Assembly: GCA_016787785.1 (NCBI GenBank)
Contig: JAEUTO010000009.1
Location: forward strand, 186,001-250,000
Length of the DNA: 64,000 nucleotides
Source: Bacteroidia bacterium
GTDB lineage: Bacteria > Bacteroidota > Bacteroidia > B-17B0 > Aurantibacillaceae
Direction: 5' to 3'
The number at the start of each line of letters is the position of its first letter. The stretch's first letter is position 1. The notes beneath the pieces were generated by a model. It was given only the letters and a program-made list of their open reading frames with translations. It was not told where the DNA came from and did not search any database. Positions 62,601-64,000 of this stretch are shown here, in pieces. Made by a program: the position numbers and the translations under genes.

Positions 62601-63111
62601 AATGACTGGTATTGGTATTGTGGCCTTAGCTGGTATCGTTGTGCGGAATGGTATATTATTGGTTGAGTTTGCAGAAGAAGAACGCGCAAAAGGTGTGGGC
62701 TTATATGATGCTATAGTTGATGCAGGAAGAACGCGTATGACGCCGGTGGTTTTAACTGCAACTGCTGCTATCTTAGGATTAATTCCGCTGGCCGTTGGTT
62801 TAAATATCGATTTTGAAGGTTTATTGGCACATGCCTCACCACATATTCACTTTGGTGGCGATAACGTTGTCTTCTGGGGACCTTTAAGTTGGACCATGAT
62901 TTTTGGTTTAGCCTTTGCTACTTTCTTAACACTATTATTAGTGCCAGCCATGTATTTGATCGCAGAAAGATTGAAAAGAAAAGCAGTGATAATTTTGGAA
63001 CACTTTGATCTTCCAAAAGCCATCATGTATGTACCCTTCTTTGTTTTGGTTTGCACGTTGATACTCGCAATACAAAGAAAAAAATTAGATTACGGTAACC
63101 TCGATAACTAA
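59650..63111 (+). CDS. RND-family efflux permease, 1153 aa
   Basis: Twelve TM helices in the AcrB/MexF arrangement. Motifs include PKESFPDIVVPKFFISTVYAG near the N-terminus and LALGIVVDDAIVVIENTHR in TM4, which carries the proton-relay Asp pair (VDD). GIVALAGIVVRNGILLVEF is in the second half, as is TRMTPVVLTATAAILGLIPLA. The extra length compared with usual 1050 residues is in the middle loop and C-terminal tail. It uses the proton gradient to export small molecules with the TolC and MFP partners encoded directly upstream. Confidence 0.95.
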   Translation: MDFKQFKPSSWAIDNKTAIYIGVIIITLLGISSYNKLPKESFPDIVVPKFFISTVYAGNSPSNIENTITKPLEKKLKSIPGVKKLTSNSMQDVSLITVEFNTSVTVDKARQQIKDKVDESKSDLPSGLTRQPFVKELAFSELPIMYINIAGDMDLQKLKEYADDLKDRIEGLKEITEVKMVGAPDREIQVNLDMYKMQSMQLTMGDLERAIGSENVTISGGQIPMDGTKRTISIKNEFKSIEELKNLVISSQSGARLYLKDFANVLDTVAETQSYARLAGKNVITLNVIKRAGENLISASDKIKETIADLKKTQFPSNIDIKITADQSDKTKLTLHDLINTIIIGFILVTLILMFFMGVTNALFVALSVPLSMFIAFMFMPSIGFSLNMIVLFAFLLALGIVVDDAIVVIENTHRIFDNGKKDIKIAAKQAAGEVFLPVLSGTITTLAPFIPLAFWPGLIGKFMFFLPVTLIITLLASLFVAYIINPVFAVDFMKSHDEEFKNYGKINRKAWLRLLLYGVVAIVFYLTGSVAYGNLMIFFALFMIAHRLYLYKVISKFQTKAWPSFQRGYTNLLVWGLKRPYMLLVYTLGLFAFSIFLMKVRSPNVVFFPQGDPNNAFVYVKLPEGTDPSKTNEIMKLVEKKVNAIIGDNNPVVSSIITNVTIGVTDPQDEDQNSYSNRGKIAINFVEFSERNGVSTMKYLKELQATKWNIAGAEITANKEQAGPPVGKPINIEIKGDKFEELVENARNLKRFLQESDVPGVADLKTDFVDNKPEIIFDIDRERANREGISTVQLAMEIRKAVFGIDNPSKFRDANDEYPIQLRYNYDQRTNVEQIKNLKITFRDMNAGGMLRSVPLSAFCDIRYENTYGGIKRKQNKRVITLSSDVLEGFNPNNVVAKLEEVAKDYKPTGAVVVKFTGQQEEQAETGEFLGSAMVSAIGIILLVLVIQFNSIGKPIIILSEIVLSVIGVLLGTAIFKMDMSIVMTGIGIVALAGIVVRNGILLVEFAEEERAKGVGLYDAIVDAGRTRMTPVVLTATAAILGLIPLAVGLNIDFEGLLAHASPHIHFGGDNVVFWGPLSWTMIFGLAFATFLTLLLVPAMYLIAERLKRKAVIILEHFDLPKAIMYVPFFVLVCTLILAIQRKKLDYGNLDN

Positions 63112-63124
63112 GTAATTTTGATCT

Positions 63125-63156
63125 CCCCTTTCGTTTTATAACGAAAGGGGTTTTTT
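63125..63156 (+). terminator. Terminator of the efflux operon
   Basis: CCCCTTTCGTT (63125-63135) and AACGAAAGGGG (63140-63150) form a perfect 11-bp stem with a 4-nt loop and are followed by TTTTTT. Confidence 0.92.
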
Positions 63157-63189
63157 ATAACGTTCAATTTTTATTTTAAACCTTTAATC

Positions 63190-64000
63190 ATGAAAGCAAA
63201 TTTCACAGCCACCGCCATGCTTATACTTTTTGTAAGTGTAAGTGCTTTTGGAAAAAAAACAGAGTTATTTGAAAGTAAATATTTTATTTTTCAAAACAGT
63301 AAACAACTTAATGCACATCTGTATTTATACAATAGGGCGCTAGGTTGTAAGTTTACAAAAAAGCCAAACGATTCTTTGGCTTATTATTCTTTCAGAGATA
63401 AATACGCTGGTTTAAATGCAAACGAAGTTTTAGAATTAAATTCAATTATGCTTTATTACCGCGATTCGTTAACCTCAAAGGACCTTTTATTTGATAACAC
63501 GATGAGCGATTTTTCGGATTATCTGAGCGATGAAGGCAGGTCTAAATTTAAATTAAAAGTAAAATGGCAGGCAGAAGCGTTTGAGGTACTTAAAAAATTT
63601 CAACCATATTTCACTAAATTATATTGGCCAGTGATAGATTCAACAAATAAAGCCTGGTTAAACACTTACAAAGACCAGATCATAAAAATGGAAACTACTA
63701 TTATTCCCGAGCTGGAAAGAATTTACCAAACAAAGTTACCTGCAGAAAAAGTGCGCGTGGATCTTACCTGCTACGCCACATGGGCCGGCGCCTACAGCTT
63801 TAAGAATGCTTTTGAACATATCATCTACTCAACAGCTAATAAAGCTAACCAGGGCGATCTTGCTGCAGAAGTTGTTTTTCACGAAGCTTCGCATTTTTTG
63901 GTAGATAAATTAAGCGATCAAATATTCTTGTTTGCAAAAGATAAAGAAGTAAAGAAATTGGTCAATGTATGGCACAATGTTCTTTTTTATACCACAGGAT
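63190..64000 (+). CDS. Exported metalloprotease-like protein, partial (270 aa visible)
   Basis: The ATG at 63190 opens a frame that continues to the end of the window. A signal peptide (about residues 1-22, ending SAFG) is followed by a helical domain with several aromatic residues. Near residue 235 stands HEASH, an HExxH zinc motif followed by FLVDKLSDQ, which suggests a gluzincin or DUF-type secreted metallopeptidase. The third ligand would lie beyond the window, so catalysis cannot be confirmed. It stands after the terminator of the efflux operon and is probably transcribed separately. Confidence 0.75.
   Translation, partial: MKANFTATAMLILFVSVSAFGKKTELFESKYFIFQNSKQLNAHLYLYNRALGCKFTKKPNDSLAYYSFRDKYAGLNANEVLELNSIMLYYRDSLTSKDLLFDNTMSDFSDYLSDEGRSKFKLKVKWQAEAFEVLKKFQPYFTKLYWPVIDSTNKAWLNTYKDQIIKMETTIIPELERIYQTKLPAEKVRVDLTCYATWAGAYSFKNAFEHIIYSTANKANQGDLAAEVVFHEASHFLVDKLSDQIFLFAKDKEVKKLVNVWHNVLFYTTG

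Overview
The window comes from an AT-rich Bacteroidota chromosome. Three kinds of evidence agree: type IX secretion (T9SS) C-terminal sorting domains and a gliding-motility CHU_C domain on surface proteins, promoters resembling the Bacteroidota -33 TTG / -7 TAnnTTTG pattern, and the type of housekeeping genes on the right (CoaX, LptC-like, RecQ, RND efflux). Genus cannot be read from the sequence alone.

About 46.5 kb on the left (positions ~78 to ~46547) is one mobile element integrated into the 3' end of a tRNA-Phe gene (46536-46608, minus). The intact tRNA and a tyrosine recombinase (44841-46277) sit at the right end. A degraded copy of the tRNA 3' end lies at 78-102, and a 13-nt sequence shared by both ends (155-167 and 46393-46405) may be integrase arm sites. 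The displaced tRNA terminator remains at 38-67, and the element supplies a replacement at 46495-46524.

Inside the element: (1) 314-2287, small DNA-binding genes, inverted repeats and an iteron-like array. (2) 2288-12574, a plus-strand block of about 18 small genes that looks like a virion and lysis module but shows no recognisable terminase, portal or tail gene. It has several beta-rich candidate coat proteins (5712-7844), many single-TM proteins, a transglutaminase-fold protein, an annexin-like repeat protein, two L,D-transpeptidase-like lysis enzyme candidates, a holin-like protein and two spanin-like coiled coils. This suggests a tailless, possibly membrane-containing virus or a derivative. 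(3) 12645-20520, a 2018-residue RadC/JAMM - N6-methyltransferase - Strawberry-notch helicase fusion of the DarB antirestriction type, then a RadA-like ATPase. (4) 20541-31960, a minus-strand defence island: a seven-gene unit with a type IIG restriction enzyme, TcmP and its three-Cys-motif partner DUF5131, DUF6236 and a PLD-like protein; then GmrSD; then a Kiwa (KwaA/KwaB) pair. (5) 32061-36209, a split membrane-sensor/histidine kinase/response regulator operon, a second response regulator and an unknown protein. (6) 36409-44149, three large T9SS-exported surface proteins. (7) 44195-46277, a winged-helix-like gene with four phased 11-bp repeats upstream, then the integrase.

Right of the tRNA is ordinary chromosome: coaX, an outer-membrane protein, an LptC-like lipoprotein, an ABC permease, recQ, an O-antigen-ligase-like protein, an M23 peptidase, and a TetR-TolC-MFP-RND efflux operon with a clear candidate operator. 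A metalloprotease-like gene runs off the end.

The likely logic is a virus-like element that carries its own antirestriction protein, several anti-phage systems to protect the host from competitors, and surface proteins that may alter host adhesion. Function of the structural module is inference and rests on order, size and sequence pattern rather than on recognised capsid homology.
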